The notes beneath the pieces were generated by a model, which had not been told where the DNA came from, did no database searches, and was given only the letters and a program-made list of their open reading frames with translations. Below are positions 56,043-64,000 of a stretch of 64,000 nt of DNA, piece after piece. The DNA lies in contig NZ_CATKVU010000006.1 of the NCBI RefSeq assembly GCF_949820605.1, positions 744,001-808,000 of the forward strand, read 5' to 3'. Origin of the DNA: Segatella copri. Lineage in GTDB: Bacteria > Bacteroidota > Bacteroidia > Bacteroidales > Bacteroidaceae. The translations under genes were made by a program, and so were the position numbers. Numbering within the stretch: the first letter of the stretch is position 1; every line of letters begins with the position of its first letter.

Positions 56043-57083
56043 TTAAAGGTTCAGCTTCTTCTGTACCAGTTTGCTGATAGCTTCTACTCTTTTGCTCTGG
56101 CGCTGGATGTCTTTATGAATATCATCGCGCACGGCATTGATGTCGTTGAAGAAATCGGCAAAGGCAGACTGAATCATGTTCGGCTTGCGGTCGTTCTTGT
56201 TGGCAAATGGGTTCACCACCATCTTGATTCCCTTTTCTTCCAGGTGAACATCAATCTCTGCACCCGTCATCACAGGGTCGCCATCATAATGGATTAAGCC
56301 TGGCTGACTGCGAGTGATATGGAGCTTCTTGCATCGGAACGACTTGATCTTCGAGTTCTTGTCCAATGTTTTGTTGAACATGTCGAAACTTACCTGAGGC
56401 GCCTCGATTACATCGAATGGTTCCATGATGACGACATCCATCAAACCGTCGCTCATGGATGCTTGAGGGGCAATATAGGCATTGTTGCCATACTGAGATG
56501 CGTTGGCACAGGAAATGAGGAACGCCTTATATTGTTTGGTGCCCGTCTCGTCCTCCAGAGTGTAAGTCTCAGGCTTATACTTCAATCCCTCGCGCAGGAT
56601 ATTTTCAGCATAAGTGATAGGACCGCGCTTGCCGCTCTCGGCAAACTTCATGCTGACGAAAGCGTCAAAGCCCATGCCGCAGGTGCAGAAGAACGGGTGG
56701 TCGTTGATGACACCATAATCCAGATCTCTAATCTGGCATTGGTTGATGACCTCTATGCATTTCTTCAGGTTCATCGGGAGCAGCAGATGTCTCGCCAGTC
56801 CGTTGCCCGAACCGCAAGGCAGAATGCCGAGGGCAGTATCGGAGTGAACCAGTGAGCGGGCCACCTCGTTGACGGTTCCGTCACCACCAACCGCCACAAC
56901 TACATCTACATGGTTGTTCTTCGCTTCGGTAGCAATTTCCGAAGCGTGCCCAGCTCTTTCAGTCATTCTTATCTCGTACTCAAAAAGCTCTTTGTCCAAA
57001 ACAGAATCTATCAGACTGGGAACTGCTGCCTTGCTGGCTGTTCCTGAAATCGGATTCATGATGAAAAGTATCTTTTTCTTCAT
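56043..57083 (-). CDS. diacylglycerol/lipid kinase family protein
   Basis: The 346-residue protein opens with FIMNPISGTA and has the nucleotide-binding motif GGDGTVNEV (Gly66-Val74) plus GILPCGSGNGLARHL. These are the marks of the DagK/YegS/sphingosine-kinase superfamily. The substrate could be diacylglycerol or a sphingoid base. It is divergent from serine palmitoyltransferase across a 193-bp promoter region, which makes a sphingolipid substrate an attractive guess, but the sequence does not prove it. Confidence 0.88.
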   Translation of the reverse strand: MKKKILFIMNPISGTASKAAVPSLIDSVLDKELFEYEIRMTERAGHASEIATEAKNNHVDVVVAVGGDGTVNEVARSLVHSDTALGILPCGSGNGLARHLLLPMNLKKCIEVINQCQIRDLDYGVINDHPFFCTCGMGFDAFVSMKFAESGKRGPITYAENILREGLKYKPETYTLEDETGTKQYKAFLISCANASQYGNNAYIAPQASMSDGLMDVVIMEPFDVIEAPQVSFDMFNKTLDKNSKIKSFRCKKLHITRSQPGLIHYDGDPVMTGAEIDVHLEEKGIKMVVNPFANKNDRKPNMIQSAFADFFNDINAVRDDIHKDIQRQSKRVEAISKLVQKKLNL

Positions 57084-57113
57084 TATATAGTCAAGAGTTT
57101 GTAAAATTTAGGC

Positions 57114-57123
57114 TGCAAAAGTA
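57114..57123 (-). promoter_or_regulatory. -7 promoter box of the lipid kinase gene
   Basis: The minus strand reads TTACTTTTGC about 35 bp upstream of the kinase start. Confidence 0.6.
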
Positions 57124-57216
57124 ATAAAAATACCCAAAATAACAAGAAATATCGATTAAAAAAACTATAAAAGTAAACTTTCTTATAAAAAAAGCCGTTT
57201 ATTGAGTTCTTTTTTG

Positions 57217-57224
57217 TATCTTTG
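57217..57224 (+). promoter_or_regulatory. -7 promoter box of spt
   Basis: TATCTTTG is a perfect -7 box, 53 bp before the spt start, back to back with the lipid kinase promoter. Confidence 0.65.
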
Positions 57225-57276
57225 CACCCTGAAACTTAGAAAAGTATAAAAAAGAAATAAAGTACACCTATTAATA

Positions 57277-58467
57277 ATGGGACAATTACAAGAAAGATAC
57301 AAGAATTATCGTGAACCTCAGAAGTATATGGCTGCCGGTGTGTATCCATATTTCCGCGAGATCACAAGTAAGCAGATGACAGAGGTAACCGACATCGATG
57401 GTCATAAAATCCTGATGTTCGGTTCTAATGCTTATCAGGGTTTGACTAACGACCAGCGTGTTATTGATGCAGCAAAGGCTGCGCTCGACAAGTATGGTTC
57501 TGGTTGTGCAGGAAGCCGTTTCCTCAATGGTACGCTCGATTTGCACGTGCAGCTCGAAAAGGAGCTTGCTGAGTTTATTGGCAAGGATGAAACTTTGTGT
57601 TTCTCTACAGGATTCTCTGTAAACCAGGGTGTCTTGGCTTGCGTAGTAGGTCGTAACGACTATATTATCTGCGATGACCGCGACCATGCAAGTATCGTAG
57701 ATGGCCGCCGCCTCTCATTCGCTACCCAGCTCCACTACAAGCACAACGATATGGAAGATTTGGAGCGCGTGCTCTCTAAGCTCCCTGAGGAGGCTATCAA
57801 GCTCATCGTTGTTGACGGTGTGTTCTCTATGGAGGGCGACCTGGCTAACTTGCCTGAAATCGTTAAGCTCAAGCATAAGTACAACTGCTCTATCATGGTA
57901 GACGAGGCTCATGGCCTTGGCGTATTCGGCAAGCAGGGTCGTGGTGTATGCGACCACTTCGGTCTGACCGACGAGGTAGACCTCATCATGGGTACATTCT
58001 CTAAGAGTCTGGCTTCTATCGGTGGTTTCATCGCATCAGACAAGGATACGATCAACTTCCTCCGTCACAACTGCCGTACTTACATCTTCAGCGCCTCTAA
58101 CACTCCAGCTGCCACAGCAGCAGCTCTCGAGGCTCTCCACATCATTCAGAATGAGCCAGAGCGTTTCGAGAATCTCTGGGATGTAACCAACTATGCCTTG
58201 AAGCGTTTCCGCGAGGAAGGTTTCGAGATTGGCGAGACAGAGAGTCCTATCATTCCTCTCTACGTACGCGATGCTGAGAAGACATTCGTTGTTACCAAGA
58301 TGGCTTACGATGCAGGTGTGTTCATCAACCCTGTTATTCCTCCAGCTTGTGCTCCTCAGGATACATTGGTACGTTTCGCACTCATGGCTACTCATACAAG
58401 AAAGCAGGTTGAGCAGGCTGTCCAGATCTTGAAGAAGATTTTCGTAGAAGAGGGAATCATCAAGTAA
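57277..58467 (+). CDS. spt: serine palmitoyltransferase
   Basis: The 396-residue PLP enzyme of the alpha-oxoamine synthase family has GTLDLHVQLEKELAEF near residues 88-103, DEAHGLGVFG and the PLP lysine in GTFSKSLASIGG (Lys243). Its start (GVYPYFREITSKQMTEV) matches the Bacteroides serine palmitoyltransferase more than the Kbl or BioF enzymes. It condenses serine with an acyl-CoA to begin sphingolipid synthesis, a hallmark of Bacteroidales. It has a strong promoter and a hairpin terminator. The family's closest alternative is glycine C-acetyltransferase. Confidence 0.85.
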   Translation: MGQLQERYKNYREPQKYMAAGVYPYFREITSKQMTEVTDIDGHKILMFGSNAYQGLTNDQRVIDAAKAALDKYGSGCAGSRFLNGTLDLHVQLEKELAEFIGKDETLCFSTGFSVNQGVLACVVGRNDYIICDDRDHASIVDGRRLSFATQLHYKHNDMEDLERVLSKLPEEAIKLIVVDGVFSMEGDLANLPEIVKLKHKYNCSIMVDEAHGLGVFGKQGRGVCDHFGLTDEVDLIMGTFSKSLASIGGFIASDKDTINFLRHNCRTYIFSASNTPAATAAALEALHIIQNEPERFENLWDVTNYALKRFREEGFEIGETESPIIPLYVRDAEKTFVVTKMAYDAGVFINPVIPPACAPQDTLVRFALMATHTRKQVEQAVQILKKIFVEEGIIK

Positions 58468-58578
58468 AATCAGATTTGCCGGTCTTCTCGGTTTGACAGA
58501 TTCGGGCAGTCGGTTTCTGATTTAAAAGTTCAGCAAGTATGGTTGCGGTTCTTTGCCGCTACTATATATAATAAGGTA

Positions 58579-58614
58579 TAAGGGCAATTCCGGATAGGGG
58601 TTGCCCTTATTTTG
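58579..58614 (+). terminator. terminator downstream of spt
   Basis: TAAGGGCAA (58579-58587) pairs with TTGCCCTTA (58601-58609), followed by TTTTG. Confidence 0.75.
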
Positions 58615-58676
58615 TGCCCGGTTTTCAAGGATTTTGCATCTAAATGCATATTTTTTTGAAAAAAGTTAGGGAAAAA

Positions 58677-58708
58677 TTTGGTGGAATCGAAAAAATGTAG
58701 TACCTTTG
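58677..58708 (+). promoter_or_regulatory. full -33/-7 promoter of the tRNA-Pro genes
   Basis: TTTG (58677-58680) and TACCTTTG (58701-58708) are separated by 20 bp, a textbook Bacteroidetes promoter. Confidence 0.75.
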
Positions 58709-58770
58709 CACTCGCAATTCAGAAATGATGCTTAAAGCAATGCTTAAGAGGTATCGTAGAGATGAGTAAG

Positions 58771-58844
58771 CGGGGTGTAGCGCAGCCCGGTAGCGCTCCT
58801 GTTTTGGGAACAGGTGGTCGCAGGTTCGAATCCTGTCGCCCCGA
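58771..58844 (+). tRNA. tRNA-Pro (anticodon TGG), first copy
   Basis: The 74-nt sequence folds as a cloverleaf: acceptor CGGGGTG/CGCCCCG, anticodon stem CCTGT/ACAGG around TTTGGGA with anticodon TGG, and T loop GTTCGAATC. CCA is not encoded. The tRNA is identical to the second copy 114 bp downstream. Confidence 0.97.
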
Positions 58845-58884
58845 CTCTATTTTTCTCTCACTCAAACCTTTAGCAAAGCATAAG

Positions 58885-58958
58885 CGGGGTGTAGCGCAGC
58901 CCGGTAGCGCTCCTGTTTTGGGAACAGGTGGTCGCAGGTTCGAATCCTGTCGCCCCGA
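58885..58958 (+). tRNA. tRNA-Pro (anticodon TGG), second copy
   Basis: Identical in sequence to 58771-58844. The 40-bp spacer differs, so this is a tandem duplication or tandem gene pair, transcribed from the same promoter and ended by the terminator at 58966. Confidence 0.97.
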
Positions 58959-58965
58959 CACAAGA

Positions 58966-58999
58966 AAGCTAAGAAGAGTCAAATCTTCTTAGCTTTTTT
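58966..58999 (+). terminator. terminator after the tRNA-Pro pair
   Basis: AAGCTAAGAAGA (58966-58977) pairs with TCTTCTTAGCTT (58984-58995) and runs into TTTTTT. Confidence 0.9.
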
Positions 59000-59084
59000 G
59001 CTATATAAAACTCCCGCTCTGGATGGGCTGGAGGGGGATAACGGAACAGAGTAATTATTATATACGTTTTAATTTTATAGAATC

Positions 59085-59651
59085 ATGATTATAACGATAG
59101 CGCGCCAGTGTGGATGTGGCGCTATTCGCGTGGGCAAGCTGCTCGCCGAAAAGTATGGTATTCCTTTTTATACCCGTAAAAATATGATGGAAATGGCTGA
59201 ACAGAGAGGAGTGCTCGACGAGATGGAGGCTTTCTTCGATGAGCGGCCGGTAGATGAACTGCTCTTCTCGATGTCGTCGCTTGGCGAAACGCGGAGGGCG
59301 CTGACAGAAAAACCGCTCCGTACACTTGCCGATATGATAGGCGATGAAGACTGTATCATCATCGGCCGTTGCGGAAACTATATCTTCCGCGAGCGCAAGG
59401 ACTTGATTTCTGTTTTCCTGAGCGGCAATCTGGAGGCTCGCATCAAGGATATTCAGGAGGAGAAGGGCTTTTCGTATGAGGAAGCTGAGGAGTTTGTGGA
59501 GCACACCGAGGATTGCAGAGTGGCTTATCATAAGTATTATACAGGCCTTACCTGGGGAAATGCCGATGATTATGACATCTGCCTGGATACTGTGCGCCTG
59601 GGTGTAGAAGAGACAGCAAGCCTCATTGAGCAGTATGTTAGCTTGATTTAG
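59085..59651 (+). CDS. cytidylate kinase-like family protein
   Basis: The 188-residue protein starts MIITIARQCGCGAIRVGKLLAEKYG, the glycine-rich nucleotide-binding start of the cytidylate-kinase-like family, and keeps the RCGNYIF and DYDICLDT motifs. It lacks a perfect GxxGxGK P-loop, as usual for the family. The phosphate acceptor is unknown, though it may be a nucleotide or other small molecule. It precedes the CidA/LrgA pair by 40 bp, across a spacer with repeated TTCAAAG units. Confidence 0.82.
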   Translation: MIITIARQCGCGAIRVGKLLAEKYGIPFYTRKNMMEMAEQRGVLDEMEAFFDERPVDELLFSMSSLGETRRALTEKPLRTLADMIGDEDCIIIGRCGNYIFRERKDLISVFLSGNLEARIKDIQEEKGFSYEEAEEFVEHTEDCRVAYHKYYTGLTWGNADDYDICLDTVRLGVEETASLIEQYVSLI

Positions 59652-59691
59652 ATTCAAAGGTTCAAAGTTTCAAGGTTTAAAGTAATTCAAC

Positions 59692-60051
59692 ATGAAGTTT
59701 TTAATTCAATTTTTGATAATCATAGCGTTCTCCTTTGCTGGGGAATTGCTCCATTTTTTGCTGCCATTGCCTATTCCGGCAAGCATCTATGGCATCATCC
59801 TGCTCTTCCTTGCGCTGGAAACAAAACTGATCAAGGTGAAGCATATCCGCGAAACCAGCAGTTTCCTCATTGCCATCATGCCCGTGATGTTTATTCCGGC
59901 TGCCGTAGGACTGATTGATTCTTATCAGGATATCGGTAATGCATGGTTCCAGTATATCGTAGTTACGGTGGTCAGCACCTTCGTCGTGATGGGTGCTTCG
60001 GGCTGGATTACGCAGTTGGTAATCAGAAAAGGAAAGGAGGCGAAGAAATGA
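59692..60051 (+). CDS. CidA/LrgA family protein
   Basis: The 119-residue protein has four membrane segments and the family motif LPLPIPASIYGIILLFL near residues 25-42. The family acts as a holin-like or metabolite-related membrane partner of LrgB. It overlaps the lrgB start by four bases (ATGA), a sign of translational coupling. Substrate or role in this organism is unknown; in other bacteria the pair affects cell lysis or export of small acids. Confidence 0.85.
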   Translation: MKFLIQFLIIIAFSFAGELLHFLLPLPIPASIYGIILLFLALETKLIKVKHIRETSSFLIAIMPVMFIPAAVGLIDSYQDIGNAWFQYIVVTVVSTFVVMGASGWITQLVIRKGKEAKK

Positions 60052-60740
60052 ACCAGTTGTTCCAGGATTCTGTCTTCTTCGGCGTTCTCATCAGTCTGGC
60101 TGCCTACGGCATAGGCATGCTGCTGAAGCTGAAGACGGGATGGTCGCTGATGAACCCGCTGCTCATCTCCATCATCCTCGTCATCATCACGCTCCTGCTG
60201 ACGGGCGTAGATTACAAGACCTATTCGGCGGGCGCCAACAGCATCAGCTATCTGCTCACACCAGCCACCATCTGTCTGGCTGTGCCACTTTATCAGCAGG
60301 TTGAGCTTCTGAAGAAGAATTATCGGGCTGTACTGATCGGCATCGTTTCGGGCGTGCTGGCGAGTCTCTGCTCCGTGCTCATTCTCGCCCTCATCTTCCA
60401 TTTCGACCATGCGTCCTACGTTACCTTCCTGCCTAAGAGCATCACTACCGCCATCGGTATCGGCGTTTCTGAGGAGTTGGGCGGTCATGTTTCGGTTTCG
60501 GTGGTTGTCATCATCGTAACGGGTGTGCTGGGCAACATCTTTGCCGAGAAGTTCCTGAAGCTTCTCTCCATCAAAGAGCCTATTGCCAAAGGTATTGCCA
60601 TCGGCTGTTCTGCCCATGCACTGGGTACGGCAAAGGCGATGGAAATGGGTACCATAGAGGGAGCCATGAGCAGCTTGAGCATCGTGGTTTGCGGTGTGAT
60701 GACGGTTGTAGGCTCATCCATCTTTGCTCTGTTTATGTAG
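60048..60740 (+). CDS. LrgB family protein
   Basis: The 230-residue membrane protein (start MNQLFQDSVFFG at 60048, inside the previous stop) has LTPATICLAVPLYQQVELLKK and TFLPKSITTAIGIGVSEELGG, the LrgB family signature. It overlaps the CidA/LrgA-like gene by ATGA, so the two are translated together. An in-frame ATG at 59943 would add residues from the overlapping gene and is rejected. The likely role is as partner of the CidA-like protein in the inner membrane. Confidence 0.9.
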   Translation: MNQLFQDSVFFGVLISLAAYGIGMLLKLKTGWSLMNPLLISIILVIITLLLTGVDYKTYSAGANSISYLLTPATICLAVPLYQQVELLKKNYRAVLIGIVSGVLASLCSVLILALIFHFDHASYVTFLPKSITTAIGIGVSEELGGHVSVSVVVIIVTGVLGNIFAEKFLKLLSIKEPIAKGIAIGCSAHALGTAKAMEMGTIEGAMSSLSIVVCGVMTVVGSSIFALFM

Positions 60741-60760
60741 AGGCAGATACAATAATATTT

Positions 60761-60799
60761 CCCTTTTTCCGTTTTTATAGATATGAAACGGAAAAAGGG
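60761..60799 (+). promoter_or_regulatory. hairpin enclosing the start codon of the beta-helix lipoprotein
   Basis: CCCTTTTTCCGTTT (60761-60774) pairs perfectly with AAACGGAAAAAGGG (60786-60799), with the ATG at 60783-60785 in the loop. A run of T follows the right arm (ATTTTTG), so it could be a terminator for lrgB, an attenuator, or a hairpin affecting translation. Confidence 0.6.
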
Positions 60800-62225
60800 A
60801 TTTTTGTATATAATGGGTGTAGGGATGGCGATGAGCGCCCTGCTTGCCAGTTGTGCCGACGATGAGAGTTTCTCAACGTCGAGGGGAGATGTGCTCTCGT
60901 TTTCGGTAGATACGCTGAAGATGGACACCACCTTCTCGAATGTGCCTACGCCTACCCGAAGCTTCTGGGTTTACAACCGTACGGGCAAGGCTCTGCGCTG
61001 CCAGTCGGTGCGTCTGGAAAATGGTAACCAGAAGGGCTATAGGGTGAATGTTGACGGATCTTATCTGGGCAGCGAAGCGGGATTCCAGACGCAGAATGTG
61101 GAGATCAGAAAGGGTGACAGCATACGCGTGTTCGTAGAATTGACTTCGGCGATGCAGAACAGCGAAAAGCCGCAGCTGGTGAGCGACAACCTGGTGTTTG
61201 CGCTGGAAAGTGGCGTGGAACAGAAGGTGAATCTGAGGGCGTTTTCATGGGATGCGATGAAACTCAATTCGCTCGAGGTGAAGGAAGACAAGCTTCTGGA
61301 GAGCACGCTGCCGGTAGTGGTTTATGGGGGAATCAAGGTTGATGAGGCGGCTACGCTGACCATTGCTCCGGGCACCCAACTCTATTTCCACGAGAATGCG
61401 GGTTTGCAGGTGTTCGGGTCGCTGAAGATTGAGGGCGAAAAGGACAGGGAAGTGGTGATGCGGGGCGACCGGCTGGACCACATGTTCGATTATCTGCCTT
61501 ATGACCGCACACCGGGACAATGGCAGGGCATCAGACTGATGTCTTCGGCTCATGACTGCAGGATTTCGTTTGCTGATATTCATAGTGCCTACGATGCCGT
61601 GATGATAGAAGCGGGCGATGCTACGAAGCAGAAACTGCTCATCGAGAATGCTACGATTCATAACAGTCAGGGCTACGGTGTGAGGATTGATTCTGCCAAG
61701 GTGCAGATTTATAACTCGCAGATAACCAACTGTCTGAAGCATCCGCTCTATGTTGAGGGTGGAGATGTTGAGGTAAACGGCTGCACCATAGCCCAGTTCT
61801 ATCCGTTTGACGGGCGCCGCGAGTCAGCCATCGGTTTTGCCTCTCCGCTGCCTCGTTTCGAGGTGAGAAATTCGCTCGTAACGGGCTATCATGATGATGA
61901 GGTGGTCTGGGAGGCTCCGAAAGAGGAGGATGCCTTCAATTTCCTCTTCGACCATTGTGTGTTGCGCACGGAGAAGCTGGAGACGGACGACAGTCTGAAG
62001 TTCACCCATGTGGTTTATGAGGACATCAAGGATACGACGGTGTTTGCCGAGAAGCATTTCCGCCTTTTCGACACCGACAATCTGAAGTATGATTTCCATC
62101 TGCGCAAGGAGTCAGCAGCAATAGGAAAGGCAGATGCCGAAACCCTGCCTGCAACCGATCGTGATGGTTTGCCGAGAAAGAAAGAGCAGCCTGCTGCAGG
62201 ATGCTTTGAATATAGGGAGGAATAA
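60783..62225 (+). CDS. lipoprotein with right-handed beta-helix domain
   Basis: The 480-residue protein has a lipoprotein signal (MKRKKGFLYIMGVGMAM.., Cys24 in LASC). The mature part has an N-terminal Ig-like beta region and then repeated short turns (GLQVFGSLKIEGEKDREVV, ENATIHNSQGYGVRI, NSQITNCLKHPLYVEGG) as in right-handed parallel beta-helices. It is probably displayed on the outer membrane and may bind or process carbohydrate. No catalytic residues can be named. It lies between the hairpin at its start and a bidirectional terminator. Confidence 0.72.
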   Translation: MKRKKGFLYIMGVGMAMSALLASCADDESFSTSRGDVLSFSVDTLKMDTTFSNVPTPTRSFWVYNRTGKALRCQSVRLENGNQKGYRVNVDGSYLGSEAGFQTQNVEIRKGDSIRVFVELTSAMQNSEKPQLVSDNLVFALESGVEQKVNLRAFSWDAMKLNSLEVKEDKLLESTLPVVVYGGIKVDEAATLTIAPGTQLYFHENAGLQVFGSLKIEGEKDREVVMRGDRLDHMFDYLPYDRTPGQWQGIRLMSSAHDCRISFADIHSAYDAVMIEAGDATKQKLLIENATIHNSQGYGVRIDSAKVQIYNSQITNCLKHPLYVEGGDVEVNGCTIAQFYPFDGRRESAIGFASPLPRFEVRNSLVTGYHDDEVVWEAPKEEDAFNFLFDHCVLRTEKLETDDSLKFTHVVYEDIKDTTVFAEKHFRLFDTDNLKYDFHLRKESAAIGKADAETLPATDRDGLPRKKEQPAAGCFEYREE

Positions 62226-62248
62226 TGAGTATAAGGAGGAATAAGAAG

Positions 62249-62302
62249 AAAGCCCTACAGGAAAGTCTGCATGATGCAAACTTCCTGTAGGGCTTTTTCT
62301 TA
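62249..62302. terminator. bidirectional terminator between the beta-helix gene and cdd
   Basis: AAAGCCCTACAGGAA (62249-62263) and TTCCTGTAGGGCTTT (62282-62296) are perfect inverted repeats, followed by TTTTCTT. The two genes converge on it. Confidence 0.9.
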
Positions 62303-62338
62303 TATCCTGAGCCCTTTTTTAAAGTGGGCTCTGTAATC

Positions 62339-62821
62339 TTATTCCTTCATGTTCGAATCTACGAAGCAGAAGGGGAGAAGGTCTTTGATGCTGTCGAAGC
62401 AGTAGGTGCCGTTCTCGCCATAGAGCAGGATGCGTACGGGGCGCTGGTAGCGGTCTTCCATCTCCAGTATCACCTGGCGGCAGGCTCCGCATGGCGAGAT
62501 AGGCGACTTGAGGAAGCCGTTGCCGTTTCTCGCTGCTATGGCGAGTGCCAGGATAGGCTGGTCGGGATAGTTGCTCTGGGCACCGAAGATGGCGCTGCGC
62601 TCGGCACAGAGTCCCGACGGGAAGGCGGCGTTCTCCTGGTTGGCTCCAATCACTATTCTGCCGTCGCCTAGCAGCAGGGCTGCTCCCACATAGAAGTGGC
62701 TGTAGTTAGCATACGCATTGCTGGTGGCAGCCTTCGCCCTGTTTACGAGCTCCTGCTCCTGCTGGCTCAACTCTGAGAGCTGAGCCACCATGTATCTGAT
62801 GTTTAGGTTTTGCTCTTTCAT
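62339..62821 (-). CDS. cdd: cytidine deaminase
   Basis: The 160-residue enzyme has the zinc-hydrolase motifs C-A-E (Cys72, Glu74) in GLCAERSAIFG and P-C-G-A-C (Cys111, Cys114) in PCGACRQVI. It deaminates cytidine and deoxycytidine in pyrimidine salvage. The length is usual for the homotetrameric type. It lies on the minus strand between the beta-helix gene and an M64-peptidase gene, 24 bp after the latter. Confidence 0.93.
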   Translation of the reverse strand: MKEQNLNIRYMVAQLSELSQQEQELVNRAKAATSNAYANYSHFYVGAALLLGDGRIVIGANQENAAFPSGLCAERSAIFGAQSNYPDQPILALAIAARNGNGFLKSPISPCGACRQVILEMEDRYQRPVRILLYGENGTYCFDSIKDLLPFCFVDSNMKE

Positions 62822-62845
62822 AGATATAATTTTTTTATGATTTCT

Positions 62846-64000
62846 TTATTTCGTGTAGAAGTCGATGATGTCCTGCAGCGCCTTCTTGCATACCGGGCAG
62901 AATTCCGGCGTTTCGTTGATGCGCATACGGCAGTCCTGCACACCGCGGTAAACGCCCTTCAAGCTGTATCCGGCACCTTCGAAGACACCCACCTTGCTCA
63001 CCGCCTCCTTCTCTTTCTTTGAGAGCGGAGTAGGAATCTTGGTCTTCTTGTTTATCATGTTCTCCCATTTTCCGTGGAAATCGGCAAGGGTAGTGATGTT
63101 CTTCTCCCAAGGCTCTACATCGTGAGGATACATCGGTATCTGCTCCTGCTCGTAGGCGTATTCATCGGCAAGTCCGGCAAAGGAATGGCCAAACTCATGC
63201 ACCACTACCGGCTTGAACCATTTCTGGTGGCAGGTGGTGAGATTGTATGAATTGAGGATGCCGCCACCGCCATACTTATCCGAATTTACCAGCACGATGA
63301 TGTGCTCGTAAGGGGTACCTGCCAGCCAGTTGTGCAGGTCTTTGAGATGCAGGGTGGTAAGGTAGCGGTCGCTGTAGAAGGTGTCGAAATGAGAGCTGAG
63401 GGCGGTCTCGTGCCAGATGCCCTGGGCTGGGATGCTAGGTCCGCTCTGCTTGGATGGCGATTTTACGGCTACGATGTTGAAGCGGTCTCTCATGCTCTTG
63501 AAGGGTTCGTGGGCGAAGATGGCCTCTGTAGCCTCCTGCGCATCTTTCAGGAAGACAGGCATCTCAGCATCGGTATAGCCTTCAGCCACGTATGCGATGT
63601 GGATGCATCGGGTGGTGTCGGCAGCCTGCTGCAGGGTGACGTATGGTGTAGGCTTGTTGCCTTTCTGATGAATCAGAATGTCCTTCGGCGCTACCTGGTG
63701 GGTGAGCGTGGTGGTTATCTCGCGGCGGTTGTTGCGCAGGTCGAGGGTGATGTCTACGGTATCTTTCGGCATGGGAACGAGGAATACGTTCTCGAAACTC
63801 TGCGTGTTCTTCTCTGCCTCTGGATAGGAGAGCCATTCCTGGAAGAGGGTGGAGAAGGAGTTGCGGTAGATGATTTTGCCCGAGCGGTGGTCGCGTACGG
63901 TTATCTGTCCGTTGCCCTCTACCGGAAGTTCGGCCAGTCGCTGCCGTTTGCCGTACCAGCGTGGCATTACGTTGAGTTCGTCTACGGCTATCATCTGCTG
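62846..64000 (-). CDS. M64 family (IgA peptidase-type) metallopeptidase, N-terminus outside the window
   Basis: The visible part (at least 384 residues) has the zinc motif VVHEFGHSFAGLADEY, as in M64 peptidases, and typical flanking blocks (VAEGYTDAEMPVFLKDAQ; NAWL-like and LNSYNLTT). The frame is open to the right edge, so the signal peptide is missing. It is likely a secreted or periplasmic zinc endopeptidase. M64 was named for an IgA-cleaving enzyme, but this copy's substrate is unknown. Confidence 0.85.
   Translation of the reverse strand, partial: QQMIAVDELNVMPRWYGKRQRLAELPVEGNGQITVRDHRSGKIIYRNSFSTLFQEWLSYPEAEKNTQSFENVFLVPMPKDTVDITLDLRNNRREITTTLTHQVAPKDILIHQKGNKPTPYVTLQQAADTTRCIHIAYVAEGYTDAEMPVFLKDAQEATEAIFAHEPFKSMRDRFNIVAVKSPSKQSGPSIPAQGIWHETALSSHFDTFYSDRYLTTLHLKDLHNWLAGTPYEHIIVLVNSDKYGGGGILNSYNLTTCHQKWFKPVVVHEFGHSFAGLADEYAYEQEQIPMYPHDVEPWEKNITTLADFHGKWENMINKKTKIPTPLSKKEKEAVSKVGVFEGAGYSLKGVYRGVQDCRMRINETPEFCPVCKKALQDIIDFYTK

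Noticed and set aside
57277..58467. Alternative call: glycine C-acetyltransferase (Kbl)
   Set aside because: The N-terminal sequence and spacing look like Bacteroides serine palmitoyltransferase, and no threonine dehydrogenase gene lies beside it. The call is still a family judgement.
58762..58992. Open frame reading GVAQPGSAPVLGTGG twice
   Set aside because: It is a translation of the two tRNA-Pro genes, a known false protein.

Overview
The window looks like a chromosomal segment of a gut or oral Bacteroidales bacterium, most likely a Prevotella/Segatella relative. The evidence is the Bacteroidetes -7 promoter box (TAnnTTTG) upstream of many genes, a 287-residue primary sigma factor typical of the phylum, serine palmitoyltransferase, two S9 peptidases, IS1182 elements, a 'smalltalk' miniprotein and a DUF3987 cassette. 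The species is not proven by anything I can compute here.

Core region, left (1-19423): a TonB-dependent receptor cut by the window edge, a secreted S9 peptidase, an MFS transporter, a tiny lipoprotein, two radical-SAM enzymes (MtaB-type and YhcC-type), a family-2 glycosyltransferase, a DUF4861 protein, a GldB-like lipoprotein, a dipeptidyl peptidase IV, primary sigma factor RpoD, HtrA/DegP, the RNase P RNA gene and two small proteins.

Accessory region (about 19424-45300): a defence and mobile island. In order it holds: (a) an AT-rich type II restriction module (C5-cytosine methyltransferase, MvaI/BcnI-like endonuclease, HNH protein) between two 94-bp direct repeats; (b) two nearly identical IS1182-family elements in inverted orientation, enclosing a smalltalk ORF and a frameshifted gene remnant; (c) a lipoprotein gene preceded by a nine-G tract and followed without a gap by a type I restriction operon (hsdM, hsdS, hsdR); (d) a structured spacer and an unrecognised 454-residue gene; (e) an AbiEi/AbiEii toxin-antitoxin pair that sits between that gene and a diverged duplicate of its last 154 bp; (f) an Rpn-family nuclease; (g) a region of TTTTTCCCAA repeats followed by a five-gene cassette (OB-like protein, unknown, DUF3987 P-loop protein, DUF5675, N-acetylmuramoyl-L-alanine amidase). 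Short TGACC-rich repeat arrays occur only in this island, mostly at module edges.

Core region, right (45350-64000): NADP-type glutamate dehydrogenase, a short ComEC-like protein, a DEAD-box helicase with a repetitive tail, a lon-tgt-LptF/G-type operon, a tRNA1(Val) N6-methyltransferase homologue, a lipid kinase divergent from serine palmitoyltransferase, two tandem tRNA-Pro(UGG) genes, a cytidylate-kinase-like protein, a CidA/LrgA-LrgB pair, a beta-helix lipoprotein, cytidine deaminase, and an M64 peptidase cut by the right edge.

The most promising undescribed material is in the island: the possible poly-G switch ahead of the type I operon, the AbiE insertion with gene-end duplication, the unknown 454-residue gene with its structured leader, and the DUF3987-amidase cassette with its repeat-rich upstream region. 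All functions are assigned by motif reading only; no database search was run.
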